A DNA stretch of 64,000 bases from Aptenodytes patagonicus (taxonomy: Eukaryota; Chordata; Aves; Sphenisciformes; Spheniscidae): NCBI RefSeq assembly GCF_965638725.1, contig NC_134952.1, forward strand, positions 66,679,424 through 66,743,423, given 5' to 3'. This document shows positions 39,271 through 48,874 of the stretch, one piece after another. Made by a program: the position numbers and the translations under genes. The notes beneath the pieces were generated by a model. It was not told where the DNA came from. It was given only the letters and a program-made list of their open reading frames with translations, and made no database searches. Positions within the stretch are counted from its first letter, which is position 1. Each line of letters begins with the position of its first letter.

Positions 39271-40768
39271 TGTGTGGGTTTTCCTGGCCCGAGGTGCCAG
39301 CTGAAAGCCACAGCCAGCTCCAGGCCACCCTTGTAATTACGTCTCCTCACAGTGACACAACGGGCTTTGAAGCCCATGGGGCAGGCACAGCTGTGTCCTG
39401 CAGCCCTGGGGTTTGCACAGCGGGCACATGGCCCGGCTTGCTGCCAGGGCTGCCGGACCCTCGGGGGGCTGCAAGGGACCTCTCCCTTCCCAAAAGCATG
39501 TGATGTGCATGGTGTTTTGTCAGCAGTTAGCAACTCCCCACGATGTACCTGTTCATGTGGTGATGAGCAAGAAGACAAAATAACAACAACAACAAAAAGC
39601 TTTCTCTTGCTGGTCCTAACCTGGGAATTTGGTTAACTGGAAATCCTTTTCTTCCCAATCAAATTCAGACTCAAACTGGGCTCCCCTGGATGTGGGTGAG
39701 GCTTTCAGCAAGCAGAGCTCCCGGTTTTGAGCAGAAACACGAGCGTTCAGGTCTTCCACTGCAAAGCGGATTTTTCTGCCCTAAATAACCATAGTTTTAT
39801 CACTGGCTAACCTGCGCATCATTGACCTGCTTGAAGGCATGCATTTTCCAGCCCTGCCGTTCCATCGCTGAGGGTTGTCGGGCTGAAGGCGTCAGGTGGG
39901 ATTTGCAATTCTCCTTGCCACTGTGGAAAGCAAAGCTGTATTCGGTGAGGAGTCATTCCCCTGAGCTGCTGCAGCCTGGGCGCGTGCAGGAGCGGCAAGG
40001 GGCCTTTGCTGATGAGTGCAAGAAAAATCTGGGAAAGAGGGAGCAGAGGTGCACTGGAGAGCTGGGTGGCTGAAATCCCAGCAGGAAACGATAAATATAG
40101 GGAAAGGAGAAAGGATGTCCCTGCAGAGGTGGGTGCAGAGGTCAGCTGCAGCACCTGCGTGCCCCCATCCCCTGCCATCAGGCGCAGGGCAGGAGGGGTG
40201 GGCTCCGACCACTGACTGTATCCTGCCACCGAGGTGCCCGCTGAGATTTGGGTGGCCGTGAGGGTGGGGGTTTTGCATATTTTTTCCTCAGGCAGTTATT
40301 CTGCTTTGCTGGGGACGTGTACAGAGCTGCCAGATTTCAGCTGGGGAATACCTGATTTTGGAGAGCAGGGGGCCGGGCTGGCCCCTGCATGGGTCTGTGT
40401 GGTTTGGGGGGCACAAGAAATGAAGCACACGTGCATTTTGTAGCATCGCTGTGGCAGAAATGGCTCTCAAAGGGGAATGTGATACCTGTATCTGGGTCCC
40501 CTTTTCTTTCCTTGCCCTTCCCAAGGCCCGTTTCACCTCTGCAGGCAGCCTGGAGAGGGACTTGTTTGGATTTAGCCTTTTTTTGTCTGACAGCTGACTG
40601 TGGAGTTGGGCCTTTGAGGTTGGTCTTCTTGAAAAAACAGTAACAGAATTTCCCAAAAAGGGAGGTAGACACCCCCCGAGAACAGATTTCCCAATATTTA
40701 TTTTAATTTAAGCCCAGAGTGTTATTATACACTCTGGCCTCCCAGCCATTCCTCTGAGGCCAGACCCT

Positions 40769-40774
40769 CAATTA
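40769..40774 (+). promoter_or_regulatory. Candidate homeodomain site upstream of IBSP
   Basis: CAATTA (TAATTG on the other strand) lies about 170 bases ahead of the IBSP TATA-like box. Homeodomain sites are known in mammalian IBSP promoters, but a 6-base word is weak support. Confidence 0.25.
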
Positions 40775-40913
40775 CGCGGCGTGGTGCAAACCTCCCCGGG
40801 TTTGGCAGCGGTGTGGGGTGCTATGTTTGTGCACCAAATCTGCCAGTGTTGAAGTTTGGGGGTTTTCTGGCACACGCCGGCAGGCTGGCGTCACTCTGGG
40901 CAGGGCGGCGACT

Positions 40914-40947
40914 GGTTGGGGGGGGGGGCAAAATTAGACCTTATATC
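40914..40947 (+). promoter_or_regulatory. IBSP core promoter (GTTGG box, G11 run, TATA-like)
   Basis: GTTGG at 40914-40918 is one base from an inverted CCAAT box and lies 27 bases ahead of TTATAT at 40941. Mammalian and chicken IBSP promoters are known to pair an inverted CCAAT with a TATA-type box at close range. An unbroken run of 11 G (40918-40928) sits between the two elements. Confidence 0.55.
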
Positions 40948-40969
40948 CCGGCGGGGCAGTGGCAGGAGG

Positions 40970-41017
40970 AAATCTGTGCTGACCGAATCCGCGAGTAGCC
41001 GTCGGTGCTCTGGCAGG
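40970..41017 (+). other. IBSP: IBSP exon 1, 5' untranslated (start approximate)
   Basis: The exon ends CTGGCAGG before a GTAAGC donor at 41018, about 75 bases beyond the TATA-like box. Its start is set at the expected distance from that box. Intron 1 (41018-41991) holds no other coding feature that I can support. Confidence 0.55.
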
Positions 41018-42002
41018 GTAAGCTTGCTGCTGCTTTTCCCAGCTGGGTTGTGCATTGCCATCTGCTTTTTGTGGGGGGATGGAGGGGCTCAGCTTGCTGG
41101 TGGGGCTGGATGCTGCTTTTAGCCCTTTCCTGGGTCTGTGGCTTCATGAAGCACTCGGGTGGAGGACATGAGCATCCAGAGCCTTGCTGCATGGCCGGGG
41201 AAGCCAGCTTGTGGCCACTTGTTTTCTAGCCTGAGTTAAATGAAGATGGGGAAACTTCAAGTGCAGATAAATATAATAACAACTCCCCCCAGACCTCAGC
41301 ACAGCTGATGGTGGGTTTAGCCGGAGGAAGGGTAGGAAAAAGGAAGGTTAGTGGGCCTGGCTGAGCCCAGGGGGATGCTGGGAGCATCCCTCCCTGGGGG
41401 GAGGCTGGGGCTCTGCAGGAAGGGTCGGGAGTGCTCCTTGCTGGGGCCGGGATGGAGGAGGGCAGGCCGGGTTTTGGTGCTTAGGGGGTGCAGCTCAGAC
41501 CTGCCCAGAGCCAAGCCTCCCCCCCCAGATATGCCTACGGGGGGCTTCTTGCATTGGTACCTTGCCACTGCTATTTTTGTCAATGGCAGACTGTAGAAGC
41601 TGATTATATTCATTTATTTGTTTACTTATTTATTTTTCCTCAATGAGGTTAAACTCTCTGGGGTGTAATTCCCGGGGGTGTTTCTCCCTGGACAGAGCCT
41701 AAGCAGGTTGCAGGGCTGTGGGAGGACAGCCGCAGTGGGCAGCACTCCCGCCAGCTGCTCCTGTCACATCTCCGGCAGGGGCTGGTTTTCCCCACTCGCT
41801 CACAGGTGATGGGGAAGCAGGAGCGAGCAGTCCTGCTCAGGGAAAACAATGCATGACCCCATCGAGAGGTGGCTGGAAGTCAGCCTTTCTTCTCCCTGCT
41901 CACCCATGTGGACACAAACACCTGTATGGTTTGGGATAGTGACGGTGCTCTCTAGCTGAAAAGCAAGCCCTCGCTGTTTCGCTGTTCCTAGAGAAAGCAG
42001 CC

Positions 42003-42056
42003 ATGAGGACTGCCCTGGTCTTCGCCTGTCTGGTGGGGATGGCGTGTGCCTTCTCG
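42003..42056 (+). CDS. IBSP: IBSP exon 2, coding part (signal peptide)
   Basis: It encodes MRTALVFACLVGMACAFS. The acceptor CCTAG ends at 41991, 11 bases of 5' UTR precede the ATG, and the donor GTGAGT follows. 54 bases, phase 0. Confidence 0.95.
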
Positions 42057-45000
42057 GTGAGTGCCGGGCAGTGGGGGGACCCCCCGGCCTCGCCGGGGCT
42101 GGTGTGGGGTGCCTGCCAACCCAGCCTTTCCCCCAGGTCAAGAGCTGGCTGCAGCGAGCCAAGTCGGACGACTCGGAAGAAAATGGGGTAGGGTCTCCCC
42201 CCACCCTGCGTGCCCAGCCCCACGTGGTGCTGGCCTTGAGGATGAGGACGTTTCAGTCATTCCTGTACCCAAGCCCCCAGACTATGGTATTTACCCCCTT
42301 CTTCTCCTGGTAGGTGTTCAAGAACAGGCACCGGTATTACCTGTACAGATACGCCTATGTGCATCCTCCGCAGCGACAGTACCAGGTGGGTGCTTCAGAG
42401 GCATTGCTGGTGCTTCACCACCCACCAAATGCGGAGATATTGGCCCAAATGAGACAGGGGCACGGTCTGCGCCCTGTCTGCCACTGGCCTGCAGGGCTGG
42501 GCTGAGACCGTCACGCTTGTGACACCAATGGAGACCCACCAGTCCGGCTACAGCTCGGTTTTCCCTCTCCTTAGGGCAGTGACTCATCGGAGGAAGAGGG
42601 GGACGGCTCGGAGGAGGAAGGGGGGGTGAGTACAGCAAACCAGCAGCCTGCAAAACAAATATGGGAACTTGGGAATTTTCTTTGGTTTTGTAGTCTCTGC
42701 TCATCAGCATTTGTGGCGGCTGACCGCCCACAGCCTTGCACTCTGGATGCAACTGGATTTTCTACTCTGGGCTTTATTTTATTATTTTTTATATATTTTT
42801 TCCTTTTTCTTCTTTTTTTAAAGAGGATGGGTGGGGCATGCACCAAACAACCCTGAAACAAACTTTCCAGGTTTCCATTTTCAGTGGCTCAGAAAAGAGC
42901 AGGATGGGCCAAAGGGCAGAAGTAAGGAGGGTCACCTGCAAGGCAAAAGGCACCGTTAGGGAATCGTCTTACCTTCCCCTTTCAGGGTGCATTGCCCCCA
43001 TAGTGCTGATAAAATTGCTATGGAAAATACAGTTATGCTCTGCACGCGTGCGTGTGGGGGGACACAAACTGATGCGATATTGGGAAATGCACGCTTGTAC
43101 CATCCCAGCTGGTAACGCTACTCCTGTCTGCTGGGTCAATATGAGCTTGGGCTCCCTGCATTTGCGGGAGTCACCCAGGTCCAAAATTAAATGCCAGGGA
43201 TTGCAAAGGCCTCTTGTGCCTCACTGGGCTGCAAATGCTCAAAAATGATCCAGTGGTCTCAGGCACACAGGTGCTTTGAGGCAGGGATCCGGCATGTTGG
43301 AAACCTACGTGTCAGGTCTAAACACATCTTTTTTTTTTTTTTTAATTTAATTATTTGAATGCTAATTTCAGGGGTCTTTTTAACAGGAGTGTAAGCCTGG
43401 ACATCTGGTCTTAAAACCCCCTTTGGAGGCCCACCTGGGGCTGGGGTGCAGCACAGGGTGGCCCCTGTCCACCAGGTGCCTCTGCCAGCCCTGGCACCTC
43501 CCTGCAATTTGCCCCTTTCTGCCTGTTGCTCTCCCCTACCACTGCGATCACTAGTGATAACTTTGAGTAGTGGGATGAGACAGCCAAAAGGGGAATTTCA
43601 TTCCGGAGGAAGAAATTAAGTGATATGCAGGAATGCAGCTGCTGTTCGGGGCTGCCCCTTTTGTTTCAAGGGCACCAGAGTAGTGGCCGTTCCTGGGCAG
43701 GGATGCTGTGTGCCTTCACTGGCAGGGGGTGGTCAGCAAGATAAATCGTGATGAAAGGCCCCAAGGTCAGTTATAAGTATGTAAAGAGCACTGTTATATC
43801 AGCTGCTAGATGGGGGGCATCGCTCCCATCAGCACAGCTGGCTGCCCCATGCAATTCGGTGGCTCCTCCAGTGGAGAGGAAAACAGCCTGGGTTTTCTCT
43901 GGCAGCAGATGCATCCATATTTTAAGTGTCCGAGTTGGCCCAAAACGCCAGGGTGAGTGTCCTTGGCTTTGGCATGTGAGCAGCGGGGATTGCCCAGGGC
44001 AGGGATGGCAGTGACCCCGCATCTCCCCGCCACAGCTGGGTTCATTTGCAGGTGGCAAGGTGCTCCTCCTCCCAGGCTGGGGACATGGGTGAGCTGCCCC
44101 ACCAGTTCCTCAGTGGTTGCCCCAGGCTCTGCTTGCATTTGGGTTATTCATTGCCTTTTTTAGCAGCACAGACTGCCATGCACCCCGCTGAGAGACCTGC
44201 TCCACTGTGTGGTCTCTGGGGCCAAGCAGTGCTATTGGCTTATTGCTGGTGGGGTTCGGGCTCATGCCTGGCTTTGAGCCGTCATGCTCTCGCCAGCTAC
44301 ACCTGGTGTGTAGTGTGTCTGCATGTAGTGCGCCTGTGGCTTTCTTTGTTTATTGGAAACTGGGAGAGGTGACTTCAAAAGCAAACCTTTAGATGTAAAG
44401 CAAACCTTGTAAAGCAAAATGTGTAGCCAGAACGGGAACACCTGACTCCAGCCACCACCACTTAATTGCATGGCTCGGGCTGCCTTGCTGCAGCTTCTCA
44501 ATTTCAGCCTGGGGCGAGACCCATGGGAAAGCAGGAAACTCGGAGCAGCGCCCAAATGTCGCGTGGGGATGCTGCGTGCCCCCCTTGCTGCTGGGAGGGC
44601 TGTGCTCTGCTCCCGCTGCTGACCACCTGCCCTGTCCTCTCCCTGTCCCTGCAGGAGCCATCCCATGCTGGCGCTAAGGCAGCTGGCCACCCCGCTGGAG
44701 CAGCCCCCGGGGACAGCCAGGACGGGCTGGAAGGAGACGTCACATCCCCCCAGCAGGTGTGGTTTGGGGGGCTGGAGGGGAGCACCCGTGGCGGGGGGGG
44801 GGGGGTATGTTCACTGCATGTTCACTTGCTCCCATGGGATGCCCTGTACACCGTTTCTGCTTGGGGGTCTGCTGTGCAGGATGCCCACAGCTGGGCCAAG
44901 CTCTGGGTGTTAACCCAGCGGGAGGGTTGGAAGGGCACCCCAAAAAGGCAGCCTTGTCATGCAAGGCGTGGGGGGGATGCTCAGCTATGCCCACACCTGC

Positions 45001-45665
45001 CCCATGCCACGCGGTACCAAAAAGCTGCAACCTCCCGGCACCCAACTAATGCTGTGTTATTTCCCCCCCGCCAGGGCAAGGGCTGCCAAGGGCCCCTGAA
45101 GGGGGGCAGGAACAGCGCTGCCGGCAAGGGGGGCGACTCCGAAAATGAAGACAGTGACGAGAAGGAGGAGGAGGAGGAGGAGGAGGAGGAGGAGGAGGAG
45201 GAGGAGGAAGAGGTAGTCGAGAATGAGAATGGCGTCAACGGCACAAGCACCAACACCACCGAGGGGGCAGATGGACCTCATGGCAATGGCACCGCAGTGG
45301 TTGAGGAGGGCACCGGCGCGGCCGAGGAGGAGGAGGAAGAAGAGGAGGAGGAAGAAGAAGAGGAAGAGGAGGAGGAAACTGAAGCCACCACCGTCGCCAG
45401 CACCACCGGTGAAGAGGGGCTGTCCCAGGCAACCACCACGGGAGATGGGGGACCCACGGACGCCACCACAGCCGGGGAGCAGTGGGAGTACGAGGTGACA
45501 GCCGGGGGACGCAGCCGGGGGGACGAGGGCACCACCGATGGCAGCTATGGGGAGCAGGACGAGTACGCCCGCGGGGACAGCTACCAGGCCTATGAGGATG
45601 AGTATGGCTACTACAAGGGGCACGGCTACGACGTATATGGCCAGGATTACTACTACAGCCAGTGA
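42003..45665 (+). CDS. IBSP: Bone sialoprotein 2 (integrin-binding sialoprotein), spliced
   Basis: The coding exons are 42003-42056, 42137-42187, 42314-42385, 42575-42625, 44655-44756 and 45075-45665; joined they give 306 codons, all junctions phase 0. IBSP is a secreted glycoprotein of mineralising bone that nucleates hydroxyapatite and binds integrin alpha-v beta-3. Residues 1-16 are a signal peptide. Exon 4 gives the Tyr-rich HRYYLYRYAYVHP block. Two poly-Glu tracts of 16 and 18 residues, in the last exon, are the mineral-binding sites. N-glycosylation sites include NGT, NTT and NGT between the tracts. RGD occurs twice, at 258-260 and 276-278; the second, in ARGDSYQAYEDEY, matches the conserved family position. 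The C-terminus is Tyr-rich (GYDVYGQDYYYSQ) and likely Tyr-sulfated. The length is close to human IBSP (317 residues). Confidence 0.95.
42137..42187 (+). CDS. IBSP: IBSP exon 3
   Basis: It encodes VKSWLQRAKSDDSEENG with a Ser-acidic kinase site (SDDSEE), the classic SIBLING exon 3 pattern. The acceptor is CCCCAG and the donor GTAGGG is slightly weak. 51 bases, phase 0. Confidence 0.93.
42314..42385 (+). CDS. IBSP: IBSP exon 4 (Tyr-rich block)
   Basis: It encodes VFKNRHRYYLYRYAYVHP and then PQRQYQ, the aromatic block near the N-terminus of all bone sialoproteins, which has been linked to collagen binding. The acceptor is GGTAG and the donor GTGGGT. 72 bases. Confidence 0.95.
42575..42625 (+). 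CDS. IBSP: IBSP exon 5 (phospho-acidic)
   Basis: It encodes GSDSSEEEGDGSEEEGG, an ideal FAM20C/CK2 substrate with two Ser-acidic clusters. The acceptor is CCTTAG and the donor GTGAGT. 51 bases, phase 0. Confidence 0.95.
42626..44654 (+). other. IBSP: IBSP intron 5, no other feature but a poly-T run
   Basis: This is the longest IBSP intron (2,029 bases). It contains a T15 run at 43329-43343 and no recognisable repeat family or nested gene. Its last 189 bases are open in the frame of exon 6 without a splice signal that would make them exon. Confidence 0.7.
44655..44756 (+). CDS. IBSP: IBSP exon 6
   Basis: It encodes 34 residues beginning EPSHAGAKAAGHPAGAAP, with an Ala/Gly-rich stretch and a Gly/Asp-rich end. 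The acceptor is CTGCAG and the donor GTGTGG is weak. 102 bases, phase 0. Confidence 0.85.
44793..44805 (+). repeat. G13 homopolymer in IBSP intron 6
   Basis: Thirteen consecutive G lie about 40 bases downstream of the exon 6 donor. Such runs are length-unstable and can act as splicing signals. Confidence 0.95.
45075..45665 (+). CDS. IBSP: IBSP exon 7 (poly-Glu, RGD, Tyr-rich end)
   Basis: It encodes the last 196 residues and ends with TGA at 45663-45665. The order is a GKGCQGPLKGG start, Glu16, an Asn/Thr-rich glycosylated linker, Glu18, Thr-rich segments, RSRGDEG, YARGDSYQAYEDEY and YYYSQ. The acceptor is CGCCAG. Confidence 0.95.
   Translation, partial: GKGCQGPLKGGRNSAAGKGGDSENEDSDEKEEEEEEEEEEEEEEEEVVENENGVNGTSTNTTEGADGPHGNGTAVVEEGTGAAEEEEEEEEEEEEEEEEEETEATTVASTTGEEGLSQATTTGDGGPTDATTAGEQWEYEVTAGGRSRGDEGTTDGSYGEQDEYARGDSYQAYEDEYGYYKGHGYDVYGQDYYYSQ
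45163..45212 (+). repeat. IBSP: (GAG)n triplet repeat inside IBSP coding sequence
   Basis: Fourteen consecutive GAG codons are followed by GAA and GAG, encoding the first Glu tract. The near-pure repeat suggests recent slippage. The second tract (about 45325-45378) mixes GAG and GAA. Confidence 0.9.
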
Positions 45666-45834
45666 GCGGGCAGGGAGGCAGCCCCAGTGCTGCTCCCCGC
45701 CTGCCCCATCCCACTCAGGAACATGCATCCAAAGGCTCACTGCAGCTGCTGTGCACCAGAGGGGACACCAGGTGGCTTGCGGTGCTCACCGGCTCCGTCC
45801 CAGGCTTTTTTTTGTATCTCGCAAAGCGAAATGA

Positions 45835-45840
45835 AATAAA
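45835..45840 (+). terminator. IBSP: IBSP polyadenylation signal (AATAAA)
   Basis: A perfect AATAAA lies 170 bases after the stop, followed about 20 bases later by a G/T-rich stretch (TTGTTGGTG). It gives a short 3' UTR. Confidence 0.85.
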
Positions 45841-45859
45841 GCAACCGAACTGAGCTTGT

Positions 45860-47940
45860 TGGTGACGAAAGCTTTGCTGCTGAATTAGCTGGGGTCAGCG
45901 GGGTGGCACGGTGCTTGGTGGCTGAGGGGCTACAGGTGCTCATGCTGCTCAGGGTTAAATCTCTGTATTCCAGCTCAGATGCACACAAAAGGAGGGAGGA
46001 ACAGAAAGGCTAACTAGGAAAGCCTCTGTAGAGTCCTCTCCGAAAAATTGAAGGGCATTTTTAGGGTCACTGCTGTGGGATTACTGCCACATCTTATGTA
46101 GAGTTGACATGAATTTGCAATATGTGGGCAATGATAACTTTACCACATCTTCCACTCCTCAGTAGCATGCCTCCCATGGCCTGACCACAGACCAGGCAAG
46201 ATTAATAAAGGTAAAGACATTAATTTCTCTTTCCGTGCATCACTAGCTGTAGATGCACACCCCTGTAATGAGATCTTTGCTTCTGCATCCCTGCGCCAGG
46301 CATGTCGGTCCCACCAAGGCCAGGCACCTCGGACGTGTTTTGGTCACCGGCGCTGCAGCCCAAAATGGTCCACGTTTCTCCCCGCCACACAGCCTCGTCC
46401 CCAGGGCAAGGTAGGGCTGTCACAGTGACAGTGGTGCGTCCACTTGCCTCCTGTGTCAGGGATGGGGATACCCAGCTTGCGGTCCCCAGGATCCCTGCCC
46501 AGAGTCACCTCCCCATGAAAGCGTGGACCTGGCCAACTGGGGATCAGCACCAGAGATGGGAAAGGACCAAATTCTGCTGGGTTCCAGGCAGGTGCCGCCA
46601 TTTAGGAAAAGCGATGGCCCTCACGCATGGGTTATGGCAGGTACCGCGCTGCCCTTGCACTCCTGGAAAGGAAACCTGTGTTCAGCTCCCAATATATATC
46701 CAACTGCAAAACGAGTTTCTATTCTCACAGCAGCAAGCTGCTGTCCGCTGTACAAAACCGTCTCCATGTGCCAAAGCTGGGCTGCGGCTGCCAGGGTGGC
46801 AGGGGGTGCTGCCTGCAGGGTGGGCACCCCCAGGGCCAAATTCCTACGGTGGCACTGGGGAGCCCTGCACATGCTCGCGGCTGGTGGGGGGGACACAAGA
46901 GCCCCATCGTCCACATCCCCAGGGGGTGCCCAAAGACGTCAGGGAACCAGCCCTGGCGCTGGCAGGGGCCAGGTCCTGCTCCCATGGGGTGCCCAGCCCG
47001 GCCCCATGTGCGTCAGCCCCCCTGGGCACCCGGCCAAAGCTCTGCCTCCCCGAGCCAAGGCGCACCGGTCGGCTGCTCCGGTACCCGCGGGGCAGCATCC
47101 AACCATGGCTCCCTGTCCAGGGGGGAAAGGGCAAGTTTCCTCCTGGCTCTGAGGTTTGCTCCCACCTGAGGCTGGATGCTGATGGTTTAAGCATTTCTGG
47201 CATTAATGTGGCGGTCGTACCTGCTCCCAGGGTTTGGGTTGGGGCAGGGTGGCTGGTGGGGTGAGAGCTGTTGTCACCATCACCGCAGTGCGCAGCTGAG
47301 CCAGGCTCACCGCAGCAGGGGGAACCCCCCCTTGGCCTATGCGTAGGCAACCAGCAATACCACCAAAGCTAGAGGGGGACAGGAGGAGAGTATATACGTC
47401 GTGCACATCCTCGTAGCACCTTCCCACAGCAAAGGTGGGCTCGAAAGGACCTGTGCAAGCAGTGCATGGAAAAAAAATCCTTTTTTGTTTTTTACCACTC
47501 TTGTAGTTTGCACTTGCACTGGGCTTAGCTCAGGGGGGTTGAGTTTGAAACCCAAAAAGCAAGCATTGAAGGCTACGGCGTGGTGGCAGCTCTCAGCTTG
47601 GCCAGTGCTGCTGGTCATGGCCGCGAGCAGGCCGGACTCAGTGTATTGCCCTTCCCTTTCTGCAGCCCTGCCGGCTTTCCCATGTCGGTCACGGTGAGCA
47701 TGCTACGACCCACTGCACCCCCTCTTATCAATAACCGGGCTGGATGTGTGCCACGCTAAGATCTGCGCTAATCATCGAGCAATTTCGCCTTCATAACAGA
47801 TATTTATAAACCATGCTTTCTGTTTATCCAGTCAGGTGGAACATTTGATAGCTGTCTTCCACCACAAACACATTTTTAGCTGGAAATTACTCCCCCTGGT
47901 TATCTGCGGGCACTGCCAGCCCTGACAAATGTCCCTGGGC
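45860..47940. other. IBSP-MEPE intergenic spacer, no gene seen
   Basis: Only about 2.1 kb separate the IBSP poly(A) region from the MEPE promoter. Long overlapping open frames on both strands around 46.3-47.3 kb reflect G+C-rich sequence; they lack composition or motifs of a known family and have no splice context. Confidence 0.6.
47861..47866 (+). promoter_or_regulatory. Candidate RUNX core site upstream of MEPE
   Basis: ACCACA (the RUNX core TGTGGT on the other strand) lies about 115 bases ahead of the MEPE TATA-like box. It is a short word and so weak evidence. Confidence 0.25.
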
Positions 47941-47948
47941 AGGAGCTG

Positions 47949-47981
47949 ATTGGCTCCACACACCCGGGGCCAACTTTAAAT
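47949..47981 (+). promoter_or_regulatory. MEPE core promoter (inverted CCAAT and TATA-like)
   Basis: ATTGG at 47949-47953 lies 26 bases ahead of TTTAAAT at 47975-47981. A good donor (AAAG before GTAATC) follows at 48042/48043, at the right distance for a short untranslated exon 1. Confidence 0.55.
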
Positions 47982-48004
47982 TTCAGCAAAGTGGGCACAG
48001 CCTC

Positions 48005-48042
48005 CACAGTCTGCCACTGGGACCTGCCTTGGACGGCGAAAG
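48005..48042 (+). other. MEPE: MEPE exon 1, 5' untranslated (start approximate)
   Basis: The exon is inferred between the TATA-like box and the donor at 48043. Its start is an estimate. Intron 1 (48043-48802) carries no other feature that I can support. Confidence 0.5.
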
Positions 48043-48814
48043 GTAATCTTCTTACCTAGTTTGCCTGCCCTGTCTCTCTCCAGCCCTTCGGTTCTGCCCT
48101 CCCTGAGCAGGGCATCTCCAGCTTTCACTCTGGGCAAGCTGCAGTGGGGACAGGGAGACAGCCCGAGCCTCAGCTGTGCACATCTCTGCATCGTGCTCTC
48201 TTGAGCCTACGTTGCTTTGTACTGCTGATCCTTGTGCATGAATTTCCTTCCAATGGTTTCTGTAGCAACGCTTGCATGGCTGAAAATAGTCTCTGGGCCG
48301 GATCTGCGAGCCCAAGCCAGGGTGGATGGGTGAAATAAGAATTGTTAGCCAACAGAGCTATCGTCTCCTGCCATTTATCAGTGCTGTTGAAAATAGTGTG
48401 CGAGTTTCTTAATTCAGACTTATGGCTGTATGGCTTAGCCTGCAGCGGTTTTGGTGGTCATTTATTACAAATATCCACCCAAGCTGCTTTGACAGAGGGA
48501 GTTAAGAAGCTTTAACACCTGGTGTCAGAGCACTCATTCGGTGCTGCTGGCCATGCACGTGTCCTTGCCTCGCCGCCATATGCATATGCCGAGAACATCA
48601 CCTTTGCTGTGAGGAGTGCAGAGAGGCAGAGCGATGCCGAGGGCCACCACAAAGGCTAGGGAAAGCCGGGGTCACTGGATAACCCCACTGCCATGGGGGC
48701 TTTGGGACAGCAGGAGCTTTTGGGTTGCTGCTGACCGGGACTGTTGGGGACCGCAAGTCCCAGGAATACAAACTCCAGTGACACTTCATTTTGTGCCCCC
48801 AGGAGCTGCCCAAG

Positions 48815-48874
48815 ATGCAAACAGCCCTCATTTGGCTGTGCCTGTGCCTGCTCAGCACGGCACTCTCGACACCT
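48815..48874 (+). CDS. MEPE: MEPE exon 2, coding part (signal peptide)
   Basis: It encodes MQTALIWLCLCLLSTALSTP. The acceptor CCCCCAG ends at 48802 and the donor GTGAGT follows. The ATG at 48815 is chosen over an in-frame ATG at 48791 because that one lies upstream of the acceptor. Confidence 0.95.

Larger units (their letters stand above)
32706..40900. other. DMP1-IBSP intergenic spacer, no gene seen
   Basis: Open frames here are short, lack family resemblance and overlap each other on both strands, as expected in G+C-rich DNA. The stretch contains simple T-rich tracts (38655-38694 and 39239-39270). Enhancers for the flanking bone genes may lie here, but none can be pointed to by sequence alone. 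Confidence 0.6.

Noticed and set aside
45057-45740. Minus-strand open frames opposite IBSP exon 7.
   Set aside because: They are translations of the complement of the GAG repeats (poly-Leu or poly-Ser), not a gene.
46302-47264. A 320-codon + frame and overlapping frames between IBSP and MEPE.
   Set aside because: Several frames on both strands are open at once because stops are rare in G+C-rich DNA. There is no signal peptide, motif or conserved composition.
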